Source: an uncultured Pseudomonadales bacterium (lineage in GTDB: Bacteria; Pseudomonadota; Gammaproteobacteria; Pseudomonadales; Azotimanducaceae). Taken from it: a stretch of DNA of 60,643 nucleotides. The notes beneath the pieces were generated by a model, which saw only the letters and a list, made by a program, of their open reading frames with translations, was not told where the DNA came from and made no database searches. This document shows positions 41,295-50,314 of this stretch, piece by piece (position 1 is the first letter of the stretch; each line of letters starts with the position of its first letter). Location of the stretch: the NCBI GenBank assembly GCA_905182095.1, contig CAJJAQ010000070.1:1-60643 (forward strand), written 5' to 3'. The position numbers were made by a program, and so were the translations under genes.

Positions 41295-41966
41295 ATGAAA
41301 AAGTATAGTCATCTGTTGTTTGATCATGATGGTGTTCTGGTCAATACCGAGCACTTGTATTACGAGTCCACCCGCCGGATATTGGCTGAGTTAGGCGTAG
41401 ATCTGACGCTGCCAATCTATATGCAAGTTATGGTCAATGGTTCCGACGTATGGGAATTGGCAGTGGCGAAAGGCATCTCTGAAGAAGTCATTGCCTCACA
41501 AAGGCTGCAACGTAATCAGCTTTACCAACAGTTACTAGGCGCTGAAGATTTATCCATCAATGGCGTGGAAGAAGTTTTAGTTAACCTTAAGCAAAAGCAT
41601 TCAATGGCCATAGTCACCACCTGCAAAGATGCAGATTTCGCCTACATTCATGATCAGAAAAAAGGCGCGCCAGGCTGCGATCTAAATATCGTTCCCCATA
41701 TGGATCTTGTGTTAACAAGATCCAGCTATACAAACAGTAAGCCCGACCCAGAACCTTATTTAGCCGCATTGGCGCGCTTTTCTATTCAGTCACATCAGGC
41801 ACTAGTGATAGAGGACTCTGAGCGTGGGCTGCGCTCTGCAGTGGCTGCCGGCATTGATTGCGCGGTGGTGGAGTATGCTTTCACAGCAAGCCAAGATTTT
41901 TCTCAAGCTACCTACCGAATAAAGAACTTGGCTGAGTTGGTGGTGTTATTAAATGGCGGCGACTAA
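41295..41966 (+). CDS. HAD-superfamily phosphatase (beta-phosphoglucomutase-like)
   Basis: LLFDHDGVLVNTEHLYYE, SKPDPEPYLAAL, VIEDSERGLRSAVAAGI. Confidence 0.88.
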   Translation: MKKYSHLLFDHDGVLVNTEHLYYESTRRILAELGVDLTLPIYMQVMVNGSDVWELAVAKGISEEVIASQRLQRNQLYQQLLGAEDLSINGVEEVLVNLKQKHSMAIVTTCKDADFAYIHDQKKGAPGCDLNIVPHMDLVLTRSSYTNSKPDPEPYLAALARFSIQSHQALVIEDSERGLRSAVAAGIDCAVVEYAFTASQDFSQATYRIKNLAELVVLLNGGD

Positions 41967-42014
41967 CCGGGATAGCTGTACAAATCACCTATTCCAAACG
42001 TCGGCCTAGGCTGT

Positions 42015-42788
42015 CTAAAAGTATTCTGGTTCAGGCGCCAAGTTGACCAAAAGCAGGATCATTGCCAGCACAAAGGCAGCTATAAAAAACCCACGCCAGA
42101 GTAGATTGCTGTGACCGACCGTTTGCGCGGCGTCAGCCTTAAGATCTTTCTTACCCGTAAACATGGGCTTAAGCAGATTTTCTTTTTTGCCGAGCAAATA
42201 CCAGATCACCGCAACAAGGTGTAAGGCTATTGCCGCTAACAAAAAATTAAAGTTGGTGTGATGTAGCCAGCCAAGATAATCAGCAAGGTTGCTGGAGACA
42301 ACGCTGTTATAGGGCCCGGCATAGAATATGTCGTCGCTGATAAACAACCCGCTGACTGCCTGGGTCATGACCAATGCCAGTAGTACGATGCTTGCCCAGC
42401 CACCTAATGGCCCATGACCAATATGACTGATCTCACCCGGTGGTGTTTTCTGTTTCAGTTGGCCTAGTGCGCGGATAACCGCTTTTGGCCCGGTAAGGAA
42501 GTTGTGAAAACGCGCATGGAAGGTGCCCAGCAAGCCCCAAATCAGTCGAAAGCTAATTAGCCCGAGTGCTGTGTAACCAAATAGAAAGTGGGTTTCTGTC
42601 CAATCGAAGCCGGCTTCTGCGGTGGCCCAAGATCCCACCAGACTCAGCGCGAGAGCCCAGTGGAATAATCTCAGGGGGAAATCCCAAACCAGCGTACCTG
42701 TGGTAGCTGGCTGTGATGCCTCTTCGATAGAAGAGACCTCTTTGATAGAAGAGACCTCTTTTTCTGTAGACGACAGAGGGTGGGACAC
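42015..42788 (-). CDS. Cytochrome b561-family membrane protein
   Basis: VWDFPLRLFHWALALSLVGSWAT, GLISFRLIWGLLG, LHHTNFNFLLAAIALHLVAVIWY. Confidence 0.88.
   Translation of the reverse strand: MSHPLSSTEKEVSSIKEVSSIEEASQPATTGTLVWDFPLRLFHWALALSLVGSWATAEAGFDWTETHFLFGYTALGLISFRLIWGLLGTFHARFHNFLTGPKAVIRALGQLKQKTPPGEISHIGHGPLGGWASIVLLALVMTQAVSGLFISDDIFYAGPYNSVVSSNLADYLGWLHHTNFNFLLAAIALHLVAVIWYLLGKKENLLKPMFTGKKDLKADAAQTVGHSNLLWRGFFIAAFVLAMILLLVNLAPEPEYF
42726..42761. repeat. 18-bp perfect tandem duplication near the 5' end of the cytochrome b561 gene
   Basis: gatagaagagacctcttt x2; encodes the repeated (K/E)EVSSI. Confidence 0.9.
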
Positions 42789-42804
42789 GCGCTGTCGTCA
42801 GCTC

Positions 42805-43269
42805 TTAGCTGTCATCTTTTTCGCGGTAGCTTTCATGACAGTTTTTGCATGAAGAACCTAATGCACCGAATGCTTTCATAGTAGGACCTTTGCCTTGGCT
42901 TGCCGCAGCGGCTAAAGCAATGGCTCTTTCTGTGGTTGTAGCAACCTTGCCATTGAAGTCTGCTTTATCTTCCCAAATGCCATCTTTAGCACCTGATTGC
43001 AGGCCGCTTGCGCGAGTGTCCATAGCAAAGACGTCTTCTAGCATCGGCGCAAGTTGAGCAATTTTGCCCGCGTTCTTTTCCACAACTGCTGCATCGAATG
43101 GAATTTGTCCACGGGCCATGCCAACGATTGGACCAAAGTAACTGGCGACAACTTTGAGTAAGCCTTGGCGCGTGTCTATTGCCGTTTGCGCGCGCTCCTC
43201 GGCGCTGGCTGCGAAAAGACTGCTGCTGAATGCAGTTAAAAGCGTGAGTACAACGATTTTGCGAAACAT
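42805..43269 (-). CDS. Cytochrome c' (c-prime)
   Basis: Signal peptide; C-terminal SSCKNCHESYREK (CxxCH). Confidence 0.92.
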   Translation of the reverse strand: MFRKIVVLTLLTAFSSSLFAASAEERAQTAIDTRQGLLKVVASYFGPIVGMARGQIPFDAAVVEKNAGKIAQLAPMLEDVFAMDTRASGLQSGAKDGIWEDKADFNGKVATTTERAIALAAAASQGKGPTMKAFGALGSSCKNCHESYREKDDS

Positions 43270-43344
43270 ATTTTTTCCTATTTTAAGAATTTTAAGTGAC
43301 CAATGCTAAGTAGCCTAAATTAGTCAATGTGAATACAACAAGCG

Positions 43345-44481
43345 TTACTTTGGTTCTTTGCCAAAGACGATACATCCAGACGCACCAAACATGCCACCCA
43401 CACCTAGGCAAAGTGACACATTGGCGTCCTTTACCTGAGCCGGCGCAGTGCCGCGAATTTGCCTAACGCTTTCTTGTAATGCGTACATACCGTACATACC
43501 CGAGTGCATATAAGACAGACCGCCGCCGTTGGTATTCATCGGCAAACAGCCACCTGGCGCAGTATTTTGCTCCCAGATAAAGTCTGCGGCTTCGCCTTTT
43601 TTGCAGAAACCCAAATCTTCTAGTCCATATATAGGCAAGTGGGCAAATGCGTCATAAACCATTAGGTGGTCCACCTCAGCATGAGAGATACCCGCGTCGC
43701 GCATGGCAAAAGAACCAGCAACCTTAAATGCTCTAGAGCTTGTGAGGTCGTCCATTTGGCTGATCATGGGGGTTTCAACACTCTCGCCGGTGCCTAATAT
43801 ATGTACCGGGGGCTGGGGGAAATCTGCGGCTCTATCGGCTTTGGTTAAAATCAAGGCGCCACCTCCGTCGGTGACCAAGCAGCACTCAAGTAAATGGAAT
43901 GGGTACGCTATCATTTTCGAGTTGAGCACGTCGTCGACAGTAATTTCTTCCTGAAAACTCGCTCTTGGATTCATAGACGCCCACTCCCTTTGCACAACCG
44001 CAACCATGGCTAGCTGTTCGTGGGTCATACCGTAATCCTTCATATATCGAAGTACCGGTAGGGTAAACATTGTTGGTGGACCCATGGGTCCAAATGGCAC
44101 TTCAAACTGTCCTGCTAGTGATGCCGGGGCTCTTGGGAAGCCACTTCGCCCAACACCAGAGCGACCACTCTCGCCATGGGTAATAAGTACAGTTGTACAT
44201 TGTCCGCTGGCAATGGCTGCCACAGCATGGCGTACATGGAGCATAAAGGAGCAGCCACCAACTGAGGTGCCGTCCACCCACGTAGGGGTAATGCCTAGGT
44301 AATAGGCTAAATCTGTGGGGCGTTCCCCTGCTGTGGCTATGCCGTCTATGTCTTTGGCGGTGAGGCCCGCATCTGCCATGGCATTGAGCGCTGCATCAGC
44401 GTGGAGTTGCATTTGACTTAAGTGAGGGATTTTGCCCAGTTCAGTTGTTTCAGCGGCACCTACTACAGCTACGCCGGTCAT
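43345..44481 (-). CDS. Thiolase-family protein (acetyl-CoA acetyltransferase / lipid-transfer type)
   Basis: MTGVAVVGAAETTELG, DGTSVGGCSFMLHVRHA, NTNGGGLSYMHSGMYGM; paired with DUF35 protein. Confidence 0.87.
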   Translation of the reverse strand: MTGVAVVGAAETTELGKIPHLSQMQLHADAALNAMADAGLTAKDIDGIATAGERPTDLAYYLGITPTWVDGTSVGGCSFMLHVRHAVAAIASGQCTTVLITHGESGRSGVGRSGFPRAPASLAGQFEVPFGPMGPPTMFTLPVLRYMKDYGMTHEQLAMVAVVQREWASMNPRASFQEEITVDDVLNSKMIAYPFHLLECCLVTDGGGALILTKADRAADFPQPPVHILGTGESVETPMISQMDDLTSSRAFKVAGSFAMRDAGISHAEVDHLMVYDAFAHLPIYGLEDLGFCKKGEAADFIWEQNTAPGGCLPMNTNGGGLSYMHSGMYGMYALQESVRQIRGTAPAQVKDANVSLCLGVGGMFGASGCIVFGKEPK

Positions 44482-45002
44482 TTCGACTCTCCGGCAGGAG
44501 CAATTTTTGCAGGAGCAATTTTTGCAGGAGCAAAGAGAGGCAACTTAATGTCCTCACTCACTTGCTCAAAGCGCACTTCCAAAGGCATATCAAGTTGCAG
44601 GGCTTCTGGCGTTTGCGCGCATTCCACAATATTGGTCATCATTCGTGGACCCTCTTCCAGATCGACTAATGCAATAGCATAAGGACCATCAAATGCAGGG
44701 TGTGGGCGCTGGTTGATGACATAGCTGGCTAATGTAGCTCGTCCGCTGGCGGCGTAAACTTCCACGGACCGTGAGCTGCATGAAGGGCAAAACGGCCGCG
44801 GTGGAAAGTAGGTATGGGTGCACTGAGTGCATCTTTGTAACAGTAGTTGTTCTGCTTGCGTACCCTCCCAAAAGTGTTGGGTTTCTGGTGTGGGTTGGGG
44901 CAGGCTTCTGGTCGGTTTATCCAACGCGCTCTCCTCTATTTTTTTGTAAAAAGTGGTAAAAGTTGTAAAAGCTAAAAAAGAAGAAGTATGCCTTATCAAC
45001 AT
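44478..45002 (-). CDS. DUF35 / OB-fold Zn-ribbon protein (true start probably downstream of 45002)
   Basis: FWEGTQAEQLLLQRCTQCTHTYFPPRPFCPSCSS; 4-bp ATGA overlap with thiolase. Confidence 0.85.
   Translation of the reverse strand: MLIRHTSSFLAFTTFTTFYKKIEESALDKPTRSLPQPTPETQHFWEGTQAEQLLLQRCTQCTHTYFPPRPFCPSCSSRSVEVYAASGRATLASYVINQRPHPAFDGPYAIALVDLEEGPRMMTNIVECAQTPEALQLDMPLEVRFEQVSEDIKLPLFAPAKIAPAKIAPAGESK
44494..44534. repeat. 15-bp tandem repeat x2.7 in the C-terminus of the DUF35 gene
   Basis: gcaggagcaattttt x2 plus gcaggagcaaa; encodes APAKIAPAKIAPA. Confidence 0.9.
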
Positions 45003-45136
45003 GCGCTTTCAAAAGCCCCGCAAAAACAGCTGGGCAAACTGACAGATGAGCCTGCGAAAATTAAGACAAGTGTTGATTTTCTTGTGCAACATGGACGACA
45101 GTATCGGCCTTCTATTCATTATCTAAGGGGAGTGAT

Positions 45137-45559
45137 ATGCAAGTTAATGGTGCCTGCCATTGTGGGGAAATAACATTTACTGCTGAGGCCGAGGCAAATT
45201 TTTGTGTCATCTGTCACTGTCGAGACTGCCAAGTGATGTCTGGCGCGCCCTACCGCAGTATTTTGCCCGTGAAAGAGTCCGGTTTTAATTTAGTCAGCGG
45301 TAAGCTAAAGCTTTACCACAAGACCGGTGACAGCGGTAACCGCCGGGAACTGGCCTTTTGTGGTGACTGCGGCACCCATGTTTACGCAACTTCGGTGGTC
45401 GAAGATGTGCCGTTAGGCCAGCGTATGTTGGGCTTACGTACGGGCATGCTGGCAGAGGTAGCTGATTTACCACCGCAAAAGGAAGTTTGGTGTGAGTCTA
45501 AAGTTGATTGGGCACAAGATTTGCTGGCTTTAGATATGACTAAGCAGAATGGTCAATAA
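45137..45559 (+). CDS. GFA-family (glutathione-dependent formaldehyde-activating-like) protein
   Basis: GACHCGEITFTAEAEANFCVICHCRDCQVMSGAPYR, FCGDCGTHVYA. Confidence 0.9.
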   Translation: MQVNGACHCGEITFTAEAEANFCVICHCRDCQVMSGAPYRSILPVKESGFNLVSGKLKLYHKTGDSGNRRELAFCGDCGTHVYATSVVEDVPLGQRMLGLRTGMLAEVADLPPQKEVWCESKVDWAQDLLALDMTKQNGQ

Positions 45560-45567
45560 CCTCATAT

Positions 45568-46233
45568 ATGCATACCCTTTATAGCTTTCGTCGCTGCCCT
45601 TATGCCATGCGTGGGCGCATGGCTTTGTCACTCCTTGATACTCAAATTGAGGTGCGAGAAATTTTGTTGCGTGACAAGCCAGCTGCCATGCTGGCTGTTT
45701 CTCCCAAGGGTACGGTGCCAGTCTTCATCACCGCAGAGGGTCAGGTGATTGACGAAAGTTTAGACTTAGTGATTTGGGCCATCGCCGAAAATTCTCCACA
45801 GTGGACTAAATATGGTGGCCTAGCCGCGCAAAAAATCTATATCGAGAAGTTCGACCAAGAGTTTAAACCGCTTTTAGATGCCTACAAGTACGACCGCCGG
45901 AACGCTGAACATCCAGCCAGCTATTACCGAGATTTGGCCCTACCTTGGTTGGACGAATTGGAGCAATGTCTGCAAAAGCATAATTATTTACTGGGTGATA
46001 TAGCCCAGATGCAGGACATTGCGTTGATGCCTTTCATCCGCCAATTCGCTTTTGTAGATAAACAGTGGTTTGACACTCAACCCCGACCAAATCTAGTGCG
46101 CTGGTTGGAGGCCTGGTTAAACAACGATCTTTTCACATCTATCATGACAAAGTATGACCAATGGGAAGAAGGAACTCGTGGCGAAATCTGGCGCACCAGC
46201 GCAGATCACCGCAGCAAACTTACTGGGGAGTAG
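45568..46233 (+). CDS. Glutathione S-transferase-like protein
   Basis: LYSFRRCPYAMRGRMAL, PKGTVPVFIT, VIDESLDLVIWA. Confidence 0.9.
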   Translation: MHTLYSFRRCPYAMRGRMALSLLDTQIEVREILLRDKPAAMLAVSPKGTVPVFITAEGQVIDESLDLVIWAIAENSPQWTKYGGLAAQKIYIEKFDQEFKPLLDAYKYDRRNAEHPASYYRDLALPWLDELEQCLQKHNYLLGDIAQMQDIALMPFIRQFAFVDKQWFDTQPRPNLVRWLEAWLNNDLFTSIMTKYDQWEEGTRGEIWRTSADHRSKLTGE

Positions 46234-46234
46234 C

Positions 46235-47107
46235 ATGCAAAAGTGGATAGTAGGGATTATCAGCATCATCGGCGCTGTAGCACTGGCGGCTATGGTGGCT
46301 TGGTCTGGATCTGACCAAGGCGTCATGTACAACGGTATGTCGGTTTTTGTCTGGTGCGGTGTTTTTGCCTTCGCTGTGCAGTGGCTGATTTTCATTCATG
46401 CATGGTTGGCAAAAACTGAAGCCTATTTCGACCTTACCGGCAGCCTGACCTATATTGTAGTTGTGGTTGCCGCCGCGTTTTTAGCGGGCGCCGACGACTT
46501 ACGTTCGTTAACAATCACCGGCCTCATTGTAATTTGGGCGCTGCGTTTAGGACCATTTTTGTTTTTCCGTATTAGGCGTTCTGGCGAAGATCGGCGTTTT
46601 AGATCAATTAAAACGTCATTTCCAACATTTTTGATGACTTGGACACTGCAAGGTGCCTGGGTGTATATCACCGCCAGTGCAGCATTGGGCAGCATTACCT
46701 CCAGTAGCACCGTTGGTCTAGATGGCGCCTTTGTTTTGGGTGCGGGTCTTTGGGCTATTGGTTTTGCCATTGAAGTGATCGCAGATAATCAGAAAACTGC
46801 GTTTCGCAATAACGCTGAGAATGCGAATAAGTTTATTAGTACAGGTCTGTGGGCGTGGTCGCGTCATCCCAATTACTTCGGTGAGATCATCTTATGGGTC
46901 GGTATTGCCGTCATCGCTTATCCAACATTAGTAGGTAATCAAATTTACTTAATGTTTTCACCGTTGTGGGTGATTTTTTTGCTCACCGCAGTCAGTGGTG
47001 TGCGGATGCTCGAAGCCCGTGGTCGCAAGCAGTGGGGCGAAGACCCCGAGTACCAAGCGTATGTGGCGAATACGCCAACGCTGATGTTATGGCCCCCACG
47101 TAAGTAG
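46235..47107 (+). CDS. DUF1295 / steroid 5-alpha-reductase C-terminal-like membrane protein (track ORF from 46154)
   Basis: Polytopic; LGPFLFFRIRRSGEDRRF, FISTGLWAWSRHPNYFGEIILWVG. Confidence 0.9.
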   Translation: MQKWIVGIISIIGAVALAAMVAWSGSDQGVMYNGMSVFVWCGVFAFAVQWLIFIHAWLAKTEAYFDLTGSLTYIVVVVAAAFLAGADDLRSLTITGLIVIWALRLGPFLFFRIRRSGEDRRFRSIKTSFPTFLMTWTLQGAWVYITASAALGSITSSSTVGLDGAFVLGAGLWAIGFAIEVIADNQKTAFRNNAENANKFISTGLWAWSRHPNYFGEIILWVGIAVIAYPTLVGNQIYLMFSPLWVIFLLTAVSGVRMLEARGRKQWGEDPEYQAYVANTPTLMLWPPRK

Positions 47108-47124
47108 GGGCATAGGTTTCGTCA

Positions 47125-47148
47125 AAAAGGCCGCTAATCGGGCCTTTT
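47125..47148 (+). terminator. Probable rho-independent terminator
   Basis: aaaaggcc-gctaatcg-ggcctttt. Confidence 0.6.
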
Positions 47149-47218
47149 GCGACAATAGCTAGCCGAATGCACTTAACCAGAATCAAAACATTCTGCTGCT
47201 AACGGGTGCTATCGGGTG

Positions 47219-47965
47219 TTAAAGACTTTGCGCGCCATCTACCGCAATAGTTTGCCCAGTAGTCCAATAAGCCGGTGCAGACATTAAAAATGCCGCAACG
47301 CTGCCTACTTCTTCGGGCAAACCCATGCGACCGTATGGAATGCCTGCCAGAGTTGCGTCATACATTGCAGGCATATTTTTCTTCACTTGATCCCAAACGC
47401 CGTCGGGAAACTCGATGGATCCTGGCGCAATACAATTCACTCGAATCTTATCTGCTGCCATAGTTTTGGCGTGGCTTTGGGTTAGCTGAATAACCGCTGC
47501 TTTGACCGCACCATAAGAAATATTGCCTGACGCTGCCAATCCGCTGATGGAGGAGATATTCAAAATACTACCGCCGCCATTGGCTTTAAGGTGGGGGGCT
47601 GCTGCCCAAGTTGTGCGCACGACACCCATAAGATCTATGTCTATGCCTTTTTGCCAACCCTCTTCGTTATCGGAATTGCCGAAGCCACTAGGATTGTTCA
47701 CCAGACCGTAAAGACCGCCTAGCGCTTTGGCAGCTTCATCTACATAGGCAGCTATGGCGTCGGCTTCACTAATATCACAAACCGCAGTGTGTACTTTACC
47801 GCCATAAGCTTTAAGTTTTTCCGCAGCTTCATCTAAGCTGCTCTGAGTGCGCCCGCAGATAGATACCCAAGCGCCTTCTTTGGCGCAGGCCTCGGCGATA
47901 GAGAAACCTATGCCCTTGCTGCCACCGGTGATGATAATACCTTTGTCTTTAAGTCCTAAATCCAT
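47219..47965 (-). CDS. SDR-family oxidoreductase
   Basis: GIIITGGSKGIGFSIAEA, YGAVKAAVIQLT (YxxxK). Confidence 0.93.
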   Translation of the reverse strand: MDLGLKDKGIIITGGSKGIGFSIAEACAKEGAWVSICGRTQSSLDEAAEKLKAYGGKVHTAVCDISEADAIAAYVDEAAKALGGLYGLVNNPSGFGNSDNEEGWQKGIDIDLMGVVRTTWAAAPHLKANGGGSILNISSISGLAASGNISYGAVKAAVIQLTQSHAKTMAADKIRVNCIAPGSIEFPDGVWDQVKKNMPAMYDATLAGIPYGRMGLPEEVGSVAAFLMSAPAYWTTGQTIAVDGAQSL

Positions 47966-48026
47966 TTTTTATTCCTCTGTTGAAGTGGTCAATATTAGTA
48001 AGTGCGTTGCAAAATATCGTGGGACG

Positions 48027-48818
48027 CTAAGTGTCGTTGGTTTTTATTGCCAAGGTTGCCATAGACGTTGGCATATAAGCATTGAGTGGGGTGGCTTCAC
48101 TGTCCCATTTGTCTTCAAAAAAGCCTGCGATGATAAACCCCGCGTCAATTTGCCCGGCAATCTGATCATCTAAGCTGTGACTAAATTCGAGTGCTATGCC
48201 ACTGGCCTTGCGCTTAGCTAATTCTGCTGGGTCGAGTAAGTCTATGTCTGCGTTTGGCAGAGCGAACCGAACTTCCAGTGGTCCACCGGCTTCTATGTCG
48301 TAGTGATCGAAAAGAAAAAAATCCGGATTCATAAAGCCGCTTAGCAGGCGGCCACCATTCTTAAGTACGCGCTGGCAATGTTGCCAAACCGGTCTAATGG
48401 TTTGGGAGAAAACATTCGACACCGGGTGAAAGACTAAGTCAAAGGAGGCGTCTTCAAAGCAGGATAAATCTGCCATATCGCCCTGCACCAGTAATATCTC
48501 CAAGCCATCTCTGTCGGCCACCAATTTGTCTTTAGCCAATTGAACCGCTGAGTTGTCAAAACTAGTTACCACAGCCCCAGCGGCTGCTAACAATGGTGCT
48601 TGTTGTCCGCCTGCCGATGCCAAACACAAAACGCTCTTGCCGCGAATGTCGCCAAACCACGCCTTTGGTACATTTTTATTTGGGGTCAATATGACTTCCC
48701 AGTCGCCGTTCCTAGCGGCGTTAATGGCGGCGCTATCCACTGGTTGGACCCATGGGCTTTGAGCATTCTCGGACTGTATGTCCCACGCTTGGCGATTATA
48801 TTTGAGTATGTCTGTCAT
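48027..48818 (-). CDS. Class I SAM-dependent methyltransferase
   Basis: SVLCLASAGGQQAPLLAAAGAVVTSFDNS, FDLVFHPVSNVF. Confidence 0.88.
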   Translation of the reverse strand: MTDILKYNRQAWDIQSENAQSPWVQPVDSAAINAARNGDWEVILTPNKNVPKAWFGDIRGKSVLCLASAGGQQAPLLAAAGAVVTSFDNSAVQLAKDKLVADRDGLEILLVQGDMADLSCFEDASFDLVFHPVSNVFSQTIRPVWQHCQRVLKNGGRLLSGFMNPDFFLFDHYDIEAGGPLEVRFALPNADIDLLDPAELAKRKASGIALEFSHSLDDQIAGQIDAGFIIAGFFEDKWDSEATPLNAYMPTSMATLAIKTNDT

Positions 48819-48861
48819 ATCGGTATTGTGGGGCGCAAATAGATCAAAGAGAAGTGTGGAT

Positions 48862-50256
48862 ATGACCGACCAATCAAGCTCAGTGTCGAATCAATTAACG
48901 GCGGACTATTTAGTTATAGGCGCTGGCGCAATGGGCATGGCCTTTGTGGATGAGATACTCAGCGGCGACTTAACGGCCACAGTTGTTTTGGTTGATCGCT
49001 ACGCAGGCCCCGGTGGGCATTGGCGTCGTTCCTATCCTTTTGTCTCATTACACCAACCGGCGGCGTTTTATGGTGTTAACTCAGAAACTCTAGGGCGCGG
49101 TGGCAAGAGCTTGGCGTCCGGTGTGGAGGTTGTTGGCTATTTTCAGCGCGTATTAGAAAAGCATCTGGCTTCGGGACGGCTGAGTTTCTTCCCGCACTGT
49201 GAATACACCGAATCCATTGAAATGACGCCTGAATTCACATCAACAGTAACGGGCGAAAAATATTCAGTGGCGGTTAAGCGCAAGCTAGTTGATGCTACCT
49301 ATATGAAAGTTGAAGTGCCTTCCATGCGCTCGCCGCCTTACCGCGTGGTTCATGGCGTAGAAGTGGTGCCACCAAATGCCCTTGCAGATATCTCTAGTCC
49401 TTATGAAAATTATGTCGTAGTGGGCGCGGGCAAGACCGGTATGGATGCCGTCCTGTACTTATTGGGCCTTGGACTTAATCCAGATTTGATCACTTGGATT
49501 ATGCCCAACGATGCTTGGCTTCTGGATCGTGGCAATATTCATCCAGATGGATTGTTGCAAGCTCTTGGCAAACAGCAAGAGGCAATGGCGAAGTCTGAAA
49601 GTCTCAAGGCGTTGCTGCTCAACCTCGAAGCCGATGGCATGCTGATGCGCATTGATGAAACCGTGTGGGCGGAGAAATACCGCTGCGCCACGGTTAACCG
49701 CGAAGAACTAGAACAATTGCGTAGAGTTAAAAACGTAGTTCGCTCAGGGCGCGTGGTCAGTATTGAAGAAGGCCAAGTGATCTTGGCAAGCGGCAGTCTT
49801 AATGTGGCTAAGCAGACGTTGTTTGTTGACTGTAGTGCTAACGGATTGTCTAACAGACCGATAGTACCGGTTTTTACGGCGCAAAAAATAACCCTACAGT
49901 CTGTATCTATGTGTCAGCAAGTTTATAGCGCGTCGCTTATCGCCCATGTTGCAACCGCTTTTACTGATGTGGAAATGCAAAACAAGCTTTGCCGCGTTGT
50001 GCCGCACCCAGAAACCATAGATGACTATTTGTACGCAGTACGGATTGGTGCAATGAATAACGCCAGTTGGGGCAAGCACTTTCCAAAGTGGGTACGTAAT
50101 GCGCGACTGTCTTTTCGCTCGCATATTCCAACCTGGCGTCTGTTCCTGAAAATGCCGTTAATGGCCAAATTGGCGCCTTTGGTGAACAAAAATTTACAAA
50201 CTATTTCTCAGCAGCGAGAGCTGGAAAAAACGAGCGAAACGATCGTGGCAAAGTAG
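48862..50256 (+). CDS. NAD(P)/FAD-dependent oxidoreductase (track ORF from 48778)
   Basis: YLVIGAGAMGMAFVDEIL, GPGGHWRRSYPFVSLHQPAAFYGV, YVVVGAGKTGMDAVLYL. Confidence 0.85.
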   Translation: MTDQSSSVSNQLTADYLVIGAGAMGMAFVDEILSGDLTATVVLVDRYAGPGGHWRRSYPFVSLHQPAAFYGVNSETLGRGGKSLASGVEVVGYFQRVLEKHLASGRLSFFPHCEYTESIEMTPEFTSTVTGEKYSVAVKRKLVDATYMKVEVPSMRSPPYRVVHGVEVVPPNALADISSPYENYVVVGAGKTGMDAVLYLLGLGLNPDLITWIMPNDAWLLDRGNIHPDGLLQALGKQQEAMAKSESLKALLLNLEADGMLMRIDETVWAEKYRCATVNREELEQLRRVKNVVRSGRVVSIEEGQVILASGSLNVAKQTLFVDCSANGLSNRPIVPVFTAQKITLQSVSMCQQVYSASLIAHVATAFTDVEMQNKLCRVVPHPETIDDYLYAVRIGAMNNASWGKHFPKWVRNARLSFRSHIPTWRLFLKMPLMAKLAPLVNKNLQTISQQRELEKTSETIVAK

Positions 50257-50314
50257 ATAAAAACCGATTGAAGAAGCCTGAGCTAAAGGTTCAGCCCAGA
50301 ATGCTCAGTGCGTA

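Noticed and set aside
46154-46234. Extended N-terminus of the DUF1295 protein
   Set aside because: Overlaps the 3' end of the GST gene; ATG at 46235 precedes the first TM helix
48778-48861. Extended N-terminus of the FAD oxidoreductase
   Set aside because: Overlaps the divergent methyltransferase start; the internal ATG at 48862 directly precedes the Rossmann fold
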